NCBI GenBank assembly: GCA_016218085.1
Contig: JACREY010000012.1
Coordinates: forward strand, 496,001-560,000
Direction: 5' to 3'
Source of the DNA: Ignavibacteriota bacterium
Lineage (GTDB): Bacteria; Bacteroidota; Ignavibacteria; Tepidaquicellales; Tepidaquicellaceae
DNA: 64,000 nucleotides
Part shown: piece by piece, positions 44,077 through 52,966 of the stretch
Layout of the letters: the number at the start of each line of letters is the position of its first letter
Position numbering within the stretch: position 1 is the first letter of the stretch
The notes under the pieces: generated by a model
What the model saw: only the letters and a program-made list of their open reading frames with translations
Told to the model about the DNA's origin: nothing
The model's database searches: none
Program-made: the position numbers and the translations under genes

Positions 44077-45564
44077 ATGTCAGAAAATACTTCATCGATT
44101 GTTTCTAAGGTCTGGAATTTCTGCCACACACTTCGTGATGATGGTGTAGGATATGGGGATTATCTTGAACAGCTTACTTATTTACTATTTTTAAAGATGG
44201 CAGATGAGTTTTCAAAGCCTCCTTATAATAGAAATTTGCAAATCCCCAAAAAATATAATTGGGAAAGTTTAACAGAACTAAAAGGTGCTGAACTGGAATT
44301 GCATTATTCAACTTTACTTAGAGAACTTAGCAATCAAAAGGGTATTCTTGGGCAAATATTTACTAAATCTCAGAATAAAATTCAGGATCCGGCAAAACTA
44401 TATAGACTTATAGAGTTGATTGATAATGAAGAATGGAATATGATGGCAACTGATGTTAAAGGAGAAATTTATGAAGGTCTTCTTGAAAAAAACGCCGAAG
44501 ATACAAAAAGCGGCGCAGGTCAATATTTTACCCCTCGCGCACTTATAAGAACGATGGTAGAATGTTTAAGGCCTGAGCCGATGAAAACAATTGCTGATCC
44601 TGCCTGCGGAACAGGTGGCTTTTTTCTGTCTTCGTATGAATTTATTAGCAAAAGTTATAAACTTGATAAAAAACAAAAAGAGTTTTTAAAATTTAAAACT
44701 TTCGCAGGAAATGAAATTGTTGCAAACACAAGGAGATTGTGTCTTATGAATTTATTCCTGCACAATATTGGTGATATTGAAAGCGACAACTATATTTCTC
44801 CTGCAGATTCACTTGTAGCTGATTCAGGAGCAAGATTTGATTATGTGTTAACTAATCCTCCTTTCGGAAAAAAAAGCAGTATGACTTTTACAAACGAAGA
44901 AGGGGAACAGGAAAAAGAGGATTTAACTTATAACAGGCAGGATTTTTGGGCGACAACAAGCAACAAACAGCTGAATTTTGTTCAGCATATTAAGACCATG
45001 CTTAAAACAACGGGTAAAGCAGCCGTAGTTGTTCCAGATAATGTTTTATTTGAAGGTGGAGCTGGGGAGACAGTCAGAAAAAAGCTTCTCGAGACAATTG
45101 ATTTACACACAATATTAAGACTTCCAACAGGTATATTTTATGCTCAGGGAGTAAAAGCAAATGTAATTTTCTTTGATTCAAAACCTGCATCTAAAGAAAA
45201 TCAGACTAAGGAAATTTGGTATTATGATTATAGGACCAATATTCATCATACGCTAAAGAAAAATCAGCTAAAAAAAGATGATCTTGAAGAATTTATTAAA
45301 TGTTACAATCCTGAAAATCGTTTTAAAAGAAAAGAATCATATCATCCGGAGAAAAATCCCGAAGGGAGATGGAGAAAGTTTGCGTTTGATGAAATTATTG
45401 CAAGAGATAAAACAAGTCTTGATATATTTTGGTTAAAAGACAAAAGCCTTGCCGATTTGGATAATCTTCCGGATCCGGATGAACTCGCATTAGATATCGT
45501 AGAAAATTTAGAAGCTGGACTTGAGAATTTCAGAGAAATAATAAAGAAGTTGAATAGTAAATAA
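44077..45564 (+). CDS. hsdM: Type I restriction DNA methyltransferase subunit
   Basis: A 495-aa HsdM. The N-terminal helical domain (about 1-150) is followed by the N6-adenine methylase core: GQYFTPRALIRTM, the SAM motif IADPACGTGGFF (about 172-183) and the catalytic NPPF (260-263). The C-terminal helices interact with HsdS. It methylates host DNA at the site chosen by HsdS and is needed for restriction. It is the last gene of the RM block and is separated from hsdS by about 8.6 kb, an unusual distance. A paired TTTACAACT repeat lies 18 bp after its stop. Confidence 0.95.
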   Translation: MSENTSSIVSKVWNFCHTLRDDGVGYGDYLEQLTYLLFLKMADEFSKPPYNRNLQIPKKYNWESLTELKGAELELHYSTLLRELSNQKGILGQIFTKSQNKIQDPAKLYRLIELIDNEEWNMMATDVKGEIYEGLLEKNAEDTKSGAGQYFTPRALIRTMVECLRPEPMKTIADPACGTGGFFLSSYEFISKSYKLDKKQKEFLKFKTFAGNEIVANTRRLCLMNLFLHNIGDIESDNYISPADSLVADSGARFDYVLTNPPFGKKSSMTFTNEEGEQEKEDLTYNRQDFWATTSNKQLNFVQHIKTMLKTTGKAAVVVPDNVLFEGGAGETVRKKLLETIDLHTILRLPTGIFYAQGVKANVIFFDSKPASKENQTKEIWYYDYRTNIHHTLKKNQLKKDDLEEFIKCYNPENRFKRKESYHPEKNPEGRWRKFAFDEIIARDKTSLDIFWLKDKSLADLDNLPDPDELALDIVENLEAGLENFREIIKKLNSK

Positions 45565-46021
45565 TTCATTTTTTTTTATCATTTACAACTACTTTACAAC
45601 TTTCAGTTCTTGTTCAATCTTTATTTTATTGATATTACAACGAATTATAAATTTAGATTATATTCCTATTAGAAATCAAAGGACTATTACTGACCGTATA
45701 TTCATATTAGATTTATTAAGCCTTTGTTTTACTTAACGTTTTGAAGTAGCGCAAGAACTTAGCAGGTCTAATAAATGCTTTAGAAAACAAAACGAAAATC
45801 AAATAAGCAGGAGATGCAGAACTTATACATAGGTAACTGACGCAACCATGAGGTGGGGGAATAAAAACGATAGAAAATTCAGTGAATGTTAAATATTCTC
45901 CAATGTTAGTTGTAGGATATTTATAGAATTATTATTATAACTTATCACAATTTGGCATCAAGAGAATATAAAATATTATTATATTTCCATTTTACTAAAT
46001 TATTGTTATTTTAAAATTAGT
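45565..46021. other. Junction between RM block and Liv/rSAM block
   Basis: A 457-bp AT-rich stretch containing the internal TTTACAACT arm-like repeat (45582-45601). Only very short ORFs are present (for example 14 codons at 45848), without good ribosome sites. No copy of the 17-bp att core was found. It must contain the promoter of the Liv operon, but no Bacteroidota -7 box was recognised. Confidence 0.6.
45582..45601 (+). repeat. Internal paired TTTACAACT arm-like repeat
   Basis: TTTACAACTACTTTACAACT has the same paired structure, spacing and orientation as the repeats at both element ends (23238-23260, 52848-52870), with one changed base between units. Confidence 0.65.
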
Positions 46022-46771
46022 ATGATATTAAATTTAAAAAATATCAGCTTTACTTTTCCCGGAAAGAACCACCTCATTAATAATATAAATTTGGAGTTAG
46101 AAGAAAACAATATTTATTCATTAATGGGAGCAAATGGTTCCGGTAAAACAACTTTGTTTAATATTATAAGTGGTTTTATCAAACCTCAATCCGGAGAAAT
46201 ATTTTTTAAAGATAAAAATATTACACACTTCCCACCTTATAAAATAAATCGAACAGGGATTGGAAGAACATTTCAGGACTTAAGAATAATAAATAAACTC
46301 TCTGTTAAGGAAAATGTTATACTTTCTATGCAAAATAATCCTGAAGATAATTGGTATAATGCAATTTTACACGGGTGTTTCTTTGATAAAGCAAACAAGG
46401 AACTGAATAATAAAGCTGATGAAATAATAGAACAGTTTTTCCTGGAAGATGTTAAAAACTCTTTTGCAGGGGAAATCAGTTACGGACAACAGAAACTTCT
46501 CACTCTTGCCGCTTGCGTTTCTAATGGTGCTTCATTACTACTGATTGATGAAGCCGTAGCAGGTGTACAGCCCGAATACAGGAATAAATTATCTTTAATT
46601 TTAAAAAATCTTAAAGAGCAGGGAAAAACAATTTTAGTAATCGAACATAATACGGATTTCATCGGAGATATTTCGGATAAAATATTTTTTTTGTATGAAG
46701 GAAAAATTTCCGAATTCTATAATATTGATGCTTTAAGAAATGATAAACATGTAATGGAGGCTTATATTTGA
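46022..46771 (+). CDS. livG: Liv-type ABC transporter ATPase 1
   Basis: A 249-aa ABC ATPase of the branched-chain amino acid/urea (HAAT) family: Walker A GANGSGKTT (about 36-44), the LivG-like GIGRTFQDLRI region, signature SYGQQK (in place of LSGGQ), Walker B LLIDEAVAGV and a switch His (VIEHNTD). It drives uptake together with the second ATPase 4 bp downstream. In typical Liv operons LivG precedes LivF as here. The name reflects family layout, not known substrate. Confidence 0.85.
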   Translation: MILNLKNISFTFPGKNHLINNINLELEENNIYSLMGANGSGKTTLFNIISGFIKPQSGEIFFKDKNITHFPPYKINRTGIGRTFQDLRIINKLSVKENVILSMQNNPEDNWYNAILHGCFFDKANKELNNKADEIIEQFFLEDVKNSFAGEISYGQQKLLTLAACVSNGASLLLIDEAVAGVQPEYRNKLSLILKNLKEQGKTILVIEHNTDFIGDISDKIFFLYEGKISEFYNIDALRNDKHVMEAYI

Positions 46772-47499
46772 GCAGTCCTATACTAAAAGTAGAGAATTTA
46801 TCTACAGGTTATGGAAAGAAGCAAGTTCTTTATAATATATCATTTGAAATAAATGATGGCGAAATTGTATTACTGGCAGGGAGTAACGGAAGCGGAAAAT
46901 CTACACTTCTTAAGGCAATTTACGGAATCCTGCCGATTTGGAAAAATTCTGAAACAGGAATTTTTGGAAATGTCAAATACTATGATGAGGATTTACCCGG
47001 ATTGCCAACATCCAGTCTTATTAAAAAAGGTTTACTATATATTCCACAAAAAGATTACTTGTTTGAAAATTTAACTGTGAAAGAAAATCTTGAAATGGCT
47101 GGTTTAAATATCGATAAAAGAATATTAAAGCAAAGAATCGATTATTCACTCTCAGTTTTTACGGAACTTATACCGAGACTAAATAATATCAGTATTAAAC
47201 TAAGCGGAGGAGAAAAAAGATTATTAACTCTTGCAATGGCTCTTTTACACGATCCTAAAATAATGATGATTGACGAACCATTTGCGGGGTTAACCCCTAA
47301 AAACATTAATTTTGTATCCAATATTTTGAAGAATTTAAATAAAACAAGTAAAGTAGTCTTATTAATTATAGAACATCGCATTAAAGAAGCCTTACATTTT
47401 TCTAACAAAATAATTGGGCTAAAAACAGGTGTAGTTCATATAATTGCTCAAATTGATAACTTGTTCAAAATAGAAAATATAAATTCAATTTTTATATAA
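46768..47499 (+). CDS. livF: Liv-type ABC transporter ATPase 2
   Basis: A 243-aa ABC ATPase: Walker A GSNGSGKST (about 37-45), Q-loop in YIPQKDYLF, signature LSGGEKR, Walker B MMIDEPFAG and IEHR. It starts at a TTG overlapping the stop of livG (TTGA) and is thus translationally coupled. Sequence layout fits LivF/UrtE-like subunits. It is followed 16 bp later by the binding-protein gene. Confidence 0.85.
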   Translation: MSSPILKVENLSTGYGKKQVLYNISFEINDGEIVLLAGSNGSGKSTLLKAIYGILPIWKNSETGIFGNVKYYDEDLPGLPTSSLIKKGLLYIPQKDYLFENLTVKENLEMAGLNIDKRILKQRIDYSLSVFTELIPRLNNISIKLSGGEKRLLTLAMALLHDPKIMMIDEPFAGLTPKNINFVSNILKNLNKTSKVVLLIIEHRIKEALHFSNKIIGLKTGVVHIIAQIDNLFKIENINSIFI

Positions 47500-47515
47500 C
47501 TTTAACATTATAATA

Positions 47516-48613
47516 ATGAAAAAAATAAGTATGTATTTATTCTGCATTATCTGCTTTTTACTAATATTAAGTATGAACTCTTGCACAAATGGTAAGCGTT
47601 CAAACGAGAAAATATTAGTTGGTGTAGTTGCTCCCTTATCCGGACCAAATGCTCATTACGGAGAAATATTAAAAAACGGTTTTGATTTAGCCTTTTCAAA
47701 GGATTCTTTATATGGATTGAAGTACGAGGATTCGAAATTTGAATCAAATTCTTCAATTTCGGCAATAAACAAATTGATATCGGTTGACAAAGTTAAAATA
47801 GTATTGGGAGAAGTATCTTCTGATAATACTCTTGCAATTGCACCAATTGCCGAGAAGAATAAAGTAATTTTATTTTCCACAATTGCTTCAACTGATAAAT
47901 TACAGTATGCAGGTGAATATATTTTTAGAAATATACCGCGAAATAAAATTCAAGGAATTACTGCTGCAGAGTTTATTATTAATAAATTAAATATAAAGTC
48001 TGTAGCTGTTTTTGGTCAAAATAGTGAATATGGGGTAAATATAACAAGTAGCTTCAAAGAACACTTTGTAAATCTTGGGGGAGAAATAAAATTCGAGGGT
48101 TCTTTCTTAGAAGGAAATAAAGATTTTAGAACTCAACTAATAAAGATAAAGGAATCAGGAGCAAGAGCACTTTTTATTCCTGGTAATGAAAACGAACCAG
48201 CTATTATCTTGAAACAAGCAAAAGAACTAAATTTAAATATTCCTATCATGGGTGGTGACGGATCCTCAACAGATAATCTGATAAAAATGGCTGGAAATAG
48301 TTCGGAAGGATTTTATTGTACAAACGTACTTGTGGATAAGTCATTAGATTTTTATGTGAAATATAGAGATGAGTTTTTTAAAAAATATAATAAAGAACCT
48401 GGGGCATATGATGCATATGCATATGAAGGGGCAATGATTATTCTTGAAGCATTAAAAAATGTAGGTAATGATGCGGATAAGGTAAAAGAATATTTATATA
48501 CCCATACTTTTAAATCGATGACAGGTGATTTGAAGTTTGATAAAGACGGAGAAGTAAATAGATTGTGGGGTGTATATCAAATATTAAACGGTAAATTTGT
48601 CGAGGTTAAATAA
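47516..48613 (+). CDS. livK: Liv-type periplasmic ligand-binding lipoprotein
   Basis: A 365-aa periplasmic binding protein of the Leu/Ile/Val-binding type I fold. The signal peptide ends in a lipobox-like SMNSC (Cys at about 23), so the protein is lipid-anchored. The family start is VGVVAPLSGPNAHYGEILKNGFDLAF; it continues with IVLGEVSSDNTLAIAPIAE, the second-domain opening SVAVFGQNSEYG and PIMGGDGS. It would capture the substrate for the LivHM permease. Binding residues cannot be assigned, so the ligand could be an amino acid, a small peptide or an unusual metabolite. Confidence 0.88.
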   Translation: MKKISMYLFCIICFLLILSMNSCTNGKRSNEKILVGVVAPLSGPNAHYGEILKNGFDLAFSKDSLYGLKYEDSKFESNSSISAINKLISVDKVKIVLGEVSSDNTLAIAPIAEKNKVILFSTIASTDKLQYAGEYIFRNIPRNKIQGITAAEFIINKLNIKSVAVFGQNSEYGVNITSSFKEHFVNLGGEIKFEGSFLEGNKDFRTQLIKIKESGARALFIPGNENEPAIILKQAKELNLNIPIMGGDGSSTDNLIKMAGNSSEGFYCTNVLVDKSLDFYVKYRDEFFKKYNKEPGAYDAYAYEGAMIILEALKNVGNDADKVKEYLYTHTFKSMTGDLKFDKDGEVNRLWGVYQILNGKFVEVK

Positions 48614-48617
48614 GAAT

Positions 48618-49754
48618 ATGAAAGTAATACCTGATATACCGGTCGTATTTGAAAAATTTCCACTAAACTATGTTAATGATGTTAATGGATGGTCATTTGA
48701 CAAGACTATTATTGATAAAAACAAAGGAAAATTATTAACATTAGATATCGACTATGGTTCGAATTGTAGTCTAAATTGTCCCTATTGTTTTAGAAAGAAA
48801 AATTCCGTTGATAGTGTTGTACACGAACTAAAATATGAAAAACTTGTGGATTTAATTCACCAAGCTAAAAAATTAGGTTTGCGTAGTGTAAAATTTTTAG
48901 GAGCTGGTGAACCTTTAGAAAATTTTGGTTTCTTGAATATTTTGAGATTTCTTAAAAAACAAAATATAATCCCATTAATATTTACTAAAGGACATGTAAT
49001 TGGAAACGACAAAAAAGTTTCTAAATATTTTGGAGAATATGGTATATTTACTGGTAAAGATTTGGTTAAAGAGTTAAATAATTGTAATGCAAGTATATTA
49101 TTAAGTTTTAATTCATTTGATAATAAAATTCAATCTAAGCTATCTGGATCAAATGCAAAATATACATACTATAGGAATAGGGCATTAAAGTTAATGGTTG
49201 AAGAGGGATTTAATAAGATAATTCCTACGCGATTAGCACTTATTAATAGTCCTATTACTATTTGGACAATCAATGAAGCACTTGAAATATATAAATGGGG
49301 AAGATTAAGAAATTTGTATACAGTTATTACCACTTCAATGATTAGCGGAAAAGCAAAAAATGACATGTGGAAAAAAATAACACCTAAAGAGAATAAATTA
49401 ATTGAATTATATTTGGAAATATACAAGTTTAATATTGAAACTAATCTGCAGTCTTTTAATCAAATTATCGAAGAGGGTATTTCTGCATATGCCGGTTGTC
49501 ATCCATGTAATCAAGTTTCTACAGGGTTATATGTTACATTAAACGGTAAGGTTTTAAGTTGTCCCGGTTCTGAAACATTTGTCGAGGGAAATATTTGGGA
49601 AAATTCATTGAAGGAAATTTGGCTGAGCTCAAGTAATTTTAAGCGTTCTGGAACTTTTAATTGCTATTGTAATGCAAAAGCAGAAAAATCTTTGCCAATT
49701 AATTTTTATTCTAAAATATTTAATTCTTTAATTTTATGGAAAAAGAAAAGATAA
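48618..49754 (+). CDS. Radical SAM protein with SPASM-like C-terminus
   Basis: About 378 aa. The ATG at 48618 is chosen because an upstream TTG at 48597 lies inside the binding-protein gene. The radical SAM cluster motif is C50-x3-C54-x2-C57 (CSLNCPYC), with the GGE-like motif GAGEPL (near 94-99). The C-terminal region has further Cys (CHPCNQ, LSCPGSE, NCYCNA) typical of an auxiliary [4Fe-4S] SPASM/twitch domain, as in enzymes that modify peptides or small molecules. It stands in the middle of a Liv-type transporter operon, between binding protein and permeases, and overlaps the next gene by 19 bp. The substrate is unknown; no precursor peptide gene was found near. Confidence 0.85.
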   Translation: MKVIPDIPVVFEKFPLNYVNDVNGWSFDKTIIDKNKGKLLTLDIDYGSNCSLNCPYCFRKKNSVDSVVHELKYEKLVDLIHQAKKLGLRSVKFLGAGEPLENFGFLNILRFLKKQNIIPLIFTKGHVIGNDKKVSKYFGEYGIFTGKDLVKELNNCNASILLSFNSFDNKIQSKLSGSNAKYTYYRNRALKLMVEEGFNKIIPTRLALINSPITIWTINEALEIYKWGRLRNLYTVITTSMISGKAKNDMWKKITPKENKLIELYLEIYKFNIETNLQSFNQIIEEGISAYAGCHPCNQVSTGLYVTLNGKVLSCPGSETFVEGNIWENSLKEIWLSSSNFKRSGTFNCYCNAKAEKSLPINFYSKIFNSLILWKKKR

Positions 49755-50854
49755 ATAAAGAAAAGAAAAGAAAAGAAATATTGAAAATAGTATTTCAAAA
49801 GTTTGTTTCCGCTTTTTTGGCCTTTTTAGGAGATTATTACGTTAGTCATTTGTTAGGGGTCGACGGAACATTATCAGAGAACCTAAGATTTACTGTCTTA
49901 ATTTTCTTTTTCTTGGTTTTTTACCATTTTACAGAATGGGTAATATTCTTTTTCTTCGAATGGAATGCCTTTGAAAAGGATTTTGATAAATTAAAACAGA
50001 ATCATGAAGAATTTTACGAGGCATGGAAACAGACATTAATAAAAATTGAAGAAAATAAAAAAATATTACTTGATATACAAAAATCTAAATCAAGAACTGG
50101 CTTAATTCTTGATAAGTTTGCAAAATCAAATATTCTTGTAGAATCACTATCTACGAATTTAAAAAATGATTTAGAATTAGACGATATGCTTACAAGGGAA
50201 AAGGAAAAAGAACAGAAAGATTTTCATGATTTTATTGCATCTTTGAAGTATGATGAGTTTTTAGCCAGCCATTTTATTCATGATGCTAAAAAGAAAGAAG
50301 TATTGCAGATTCCATCGTATTATTTTAAAAATAGAATATGGGAAGAGTTTGTTGACAAAGCTTATTGTTATTACAGTATCCAATTCTTAGATAAAAAGCA
50401 ATACAAGGTTTATATTGAGGATCCTAATCGTAAACAAGAGGAAATTAATATCTTAGATGGAAAAACAAAAGGTTCAAACCAAACGGAAATTAAGAAACTT
50501 TTCGTTATAGAGGATGAATATCTTGATGAAAAATTAAAAATAAAGGACGACGGAATTAAAGATTATTTAAAAGATTGGGATTTCAAATTCAGAAAAAAAT
50601 ATGATAAAATACCAGTAAAAGTGATGAAGAAATCAGATGCGATTGGTTTAGTACGGAATCAAGGTGATCGCGTAGATGATATTGGTATTTTTGGTGATAT
50701 ATATGGAATCCAATCTATAAATAGAAATGATGGTAAATTTTATACTGATGAATTAAAAATTGATTTTCATTTTGACAAAATTAAAACTAATAAGCAAAAA
50801 GAAAATTTTAATAAATTATTTAAAAACGCAAAAATGCTTAATGAGGTTCTTTAA
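49736..50854 (+). CDS. Two-TM membrane-anchored protein of the Liv/rSAM operon
   Basis: A 372-aa protein. A basic N-terminus is followed by two transmembrane helices (about residues 18-41 and 49-76; the second is very Phe-rich: LIFFFLVFYHF...FFFFEW) and a coiled-coil-like segment (about 80-165). A soluble C-terminal domain of about 200 residues contains DDIGIFGDIYGIQ. No family is recognised. It overlaps the radical SAM gene by 19 bp and is 11 bp from the permease gene, so it is part of the operon. It may act as a membrane-bound sensor, or as an effector acting on the transported compound or its modification. Confidence 0.65.
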   Translation: MEKEKINKEKKRKEILKIVFQKFVSAFLAFLGDYYVSHLLGVDGTLSENLRFTVLIFFFLVFYHFTEWVIFFFFEWNAFEKDFDKLKQNHEEFYEAWKQTLIKIEENKKILLDIQKSKSRTGLILDKFAKSNILVESLSTNLKNDLELDDMLTREKEKEQKDFHDFIASLKYDEFLASHFIHDAKKKEVLQIPSYYFKNRIWEEFVDKAYCYYSIQFLDKKQYKVYIEDPNRKQEEINILDGKTKGSNQTEIKKLFVIEDEYLDEKLKIKDDGIKDYLKDWDFKFRKKYDKIPVKVMKKSDAIGLVRNQGDRVDDIGIFGDIYGIQSINRNDGKFYTDELKIDFHFDKIKTNKQKENFNKLFKNAKMLNEVL

Positions 50855-50865
50855 TATCGAATTTT

Positions 50866-51741
50866 ATGCAGCAGATAATTTTAAATATTCTAATTTCTTC
50901 ATCTTTGTATTTACTGGTTGCGCTTTCCTTTTCTTTAATCTATTATACAACAAAATTTTTTAACATAGCGCTTGCCGCCTTGATTGTATTTGGTTCTTAT
51001 TTTGTTTATTTATTTTCTGTTCAGCTTAATTTCCCGTTTCTTTTCGCTGTGATTTTATCTGTCCTTATTGTAATTATTTTGGGAATACTAAATGAATTAT
51101 TAGTTTTTTATCATTTAAGAAAGAAAAGCGTTTCGTCGTTAAAATATTTTATCGCATCATTAGGGTTATATGTTATATTACAAAATTGTGTCTCTTTATA
51201 TTTTGGTGATGATAGTAAAGTGATTAACAATACAGAAGTACTTGTTGGAAATAAGATATTTAGTGTTTATATAACCAATATTCAATTGTTAACTTTGTTC
51301 ATCTCATCAGTACTTTTTATTTCGATTAATCTTGTTTTGCAAAAAACCAAAATTGGCAAATCAATTAGAGCAGTTGAAAGCAATGTAAATCTTTGCAAAA
51401 TATATGGCATTAATGAAGAAAGGATAATTTTAATTTCAGTTTGTTTGAGCTCTTTTTTAGCAGCTATCGTAGGTATTTTATCTGCATTTGATACAAATAT
51501 GTCACCAACATTTGGATTTAATTTATTACTTTATGGCTTGGTAGTTATAATAATTGGCGGAATTGGGAGCACAAAAGGACTTATTTCAGGTTCCCTACTA
51601 ATTTCTTCGGTCCAACATTTTTCGGCTTATTATATTGATTCAAAGTGGATGGATTTGGTGACATATATAATTCTTATATCTTTTTTGATTTTGAAACCGC
51701 TTGGATTTAGCGGAAAACGATTAAGAAAAGTGGAGATATAA
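50866..51741 (+). CDS. livH: Liv-type ABC transporter permease 1
   Basis: A 291-aa membrane protein with about eight hydrophobic segments. Family features are ALSFSLIYYTTKFFNIALAALIVFGSY near the start and GIGKSIRAVESNVNLCKIYGINEERI (coupling loop, quoted in part), with IIIGGIGSTKGLISGSLLI near the end. It pairs with the LivM-like permease that starts 1 bp after its stop. Length and order match LivH. Confidence 0.9.
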   Translation: MQQIILNILISSSLYLLVALSFSLIYYTTKFFNIALAALIVFGSYFVYLFSVQLNFPFLFAVILSVLIVIILGILNELLVFYHLRKKSVSSLKYFIASLGLYVILQNCVSLYFGDDSKVINNTEVLVGNKIFSVYITNIQLLTLFISSVLFISINLVLQKTKIGKSIRAVESNVNLCKIYGINEERIILISVCLSSFLAAIVGILSAFDTNMSPTFGFNLLLYGLVVIIIGGIGSTKGLISGSLLISSVQHFSAYYIDSKWMDLVTYIILISFLILKPLGFSGKRLRKVEI

Positions 51742-52620
51742 ATGGAATATATATTACATCTTATTATTTTTATTTGTTTTTATACAATACTTGCTCAAAG
51801 CCTTAATCTTGCCGCAGGAAAAGCAGGTCTGATTTCATTGGCACATGCTGGATTTTATGGAATTGGGGCTTATACAACTGCGATCCTTTCTGTTAAGTTA
51901 GGGTTAAGTTTTTGGATAAATCTTCCCTTTGCGATGATTATAAGTGGATTAATTGCATTTGTAGTCTCCTTAATTGCATTAAGAACGATTGATGATTATT
52001 TTATAATATGTACACTTGGTATTCAGATTATTATTTTCTCTATTATGAATAACTGGATGGACTTGACAAGAGGACCGCTTGGTATTCCGGGTATTCCGTC
52101 AATAAATCTATTTGGCTTCCCAGTTGACGAGAAAATACCTTTTCTCGTTCTATCTATAGTCATTGTTGCTTTAATTTGGTTGGTTTTAAAAAATATTTAT
52201 AATTCGGGTTTCGGAAAAATATTGGTAGCAATAAGTGAGGATGAGATTTACATTCAAAGTGTAGGAAAAAATGTCTATAAGGCAAAAATTATTTCTTTTA
52301 CAATTAGTGCAATACTTGCCTCGATTCCCGGAGTTTTATATGCACATTACATTACTTATATTGACCCGACAAGTTTTACCGTTAACGAATCTATTTTCAT
52401 ATTATCTATAGTAATTATAGGTGGATTAGGAAATCTTTCCGGTAGTTTTTTTGCAGCAGCTTTTATGGTGCTTTTACCCGAAGCACTTAGATTCGTCGGT
52501 ATGCCGGATAGCATAGCAGCTAATATGAGACAGATTATTTACGGATTAATTTTAGTTGCAGTGATGATGACAGGTAAAAACGGAGTCAAAGAATTATTTT
52601 TAAAAAAGCATTCATTCTAA
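51742..52620 (+). CDS. livM: Liv-type ABC transporter permease 2
   Basis: A 292-aa membrane protein with about eight to ten hydrophobic segments. The LivM pattern is visible: LNLAAGKAGLISLAHAGFYGIGAYTTA at the start, then AISEDEIYIQSVGKNVYKAKIISF as the coupling loop, and IIGGLGNLSGSFFAAAFMVLLPEAL. It lies directly after livH and completes the transporter. It is the last gene before the element's right end. Confidence 0.9.
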   Translation: MEYILHLIIFICFYTILAQSLNLAAGKAGLISLAHAGFYGIGAYTTAILSVKLGLSFWINLPFAMIISGLIAFVVSLIALRTIDDYFIICTLGIQIIIFSIMNNWMDLTRGPLGIPGIPSINLFGFPVDEKIPFLVLSIVIVALIWLVLKNIYNSGFGKILVAISEDEIYIQSVGKNVYKAKIISFTISAILASIPGVLYAHYITYIDPTSFTVNESIFILSIVIIGGLGNLSGSFFAAAFMVLLPEALRFVGMPDSIAANMRQIIYGLILVAVMMTGKNGVKELFLKKHSF

Positions 52621-52847
52621 CAAATATCACATTGAATATAAAAGAACTTTAACGTAATTTAGGTAAAAAGAAGATTGAGGGAACGTAAATTCAGCCTTTT
52701 AATAAAGCGAATTATAGTATTTAAAATATTAAAATTAAAAGAGTAATTTGTTGATTATTGATTAAAAATATTTAAGAAAAACTTTTTTTTAAATAAAATA
52801 AAGCTCGTAACAGCTATGTTTTATTAGTAATTATGTGATTTTTGAAG

Positions 52848-52870
52848 ATTTTTACAACTAATTTACAACT
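52848..52870 (+). repeat. Right paired TTTACAACT arm repeat
   Basis: Identical over 23 bp to 23238-23260 and in the same orientation. It ends 63 bp before attR. The remaining part of the 346-bp gap between livM and crp shows no ORF. Confidence 0.7.
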
Positions 52871-52933
52871 TTATAACTCGGTCAAGGTTATAAAACATTA
52901 ATAATACATCATATTAGTAAAAAATTTTATAAT

Positions 52934-52950
52934 CGTGTGGGAAGATTAAA
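52934..52950 (+). repeat. attR, 17-bp direct repeat before crp
   Basis: cgtgtgggaagattaaa, identical to the ccmB 3' end at 23115-23131. The crp start codon (TTG) lies 16 bp downstream. Confidence 0.85.
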
Positions 52951-52966
52951 AGATATTTAAAGTTTT

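Larger units (their letters stand above)
23115..52950. mobile_element. Integrative element with RM/defense and Liv-rSAM cargo
   Basis: The 17-bp sequence cgtgtgggaagattaaa occurs at 23115-23131 (end of ccmB) and at 52934-52950 (16 bp before crp). A tyrosine integrase lies directly inside the left end. The interval is markedly more AT-rich than the flanks, and a paired TTTACAACT repeat lies inside each end in the same orientation. These are the marks of a site-specific integrative element of about 29.8 kb. No conjugation, replication or phage structural genes were seen, so it is probably a mobilisable or integrase-only island. Confidence 0.85.

Noticed and set aside
45848-45892. 14-codon ORF upstream of the Liv operon, considered as a precursor peptide for the radical SAM enzyme
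   Set aside because: No ribosome-binding site, too short and not repeated; no leader/core pattern visible.
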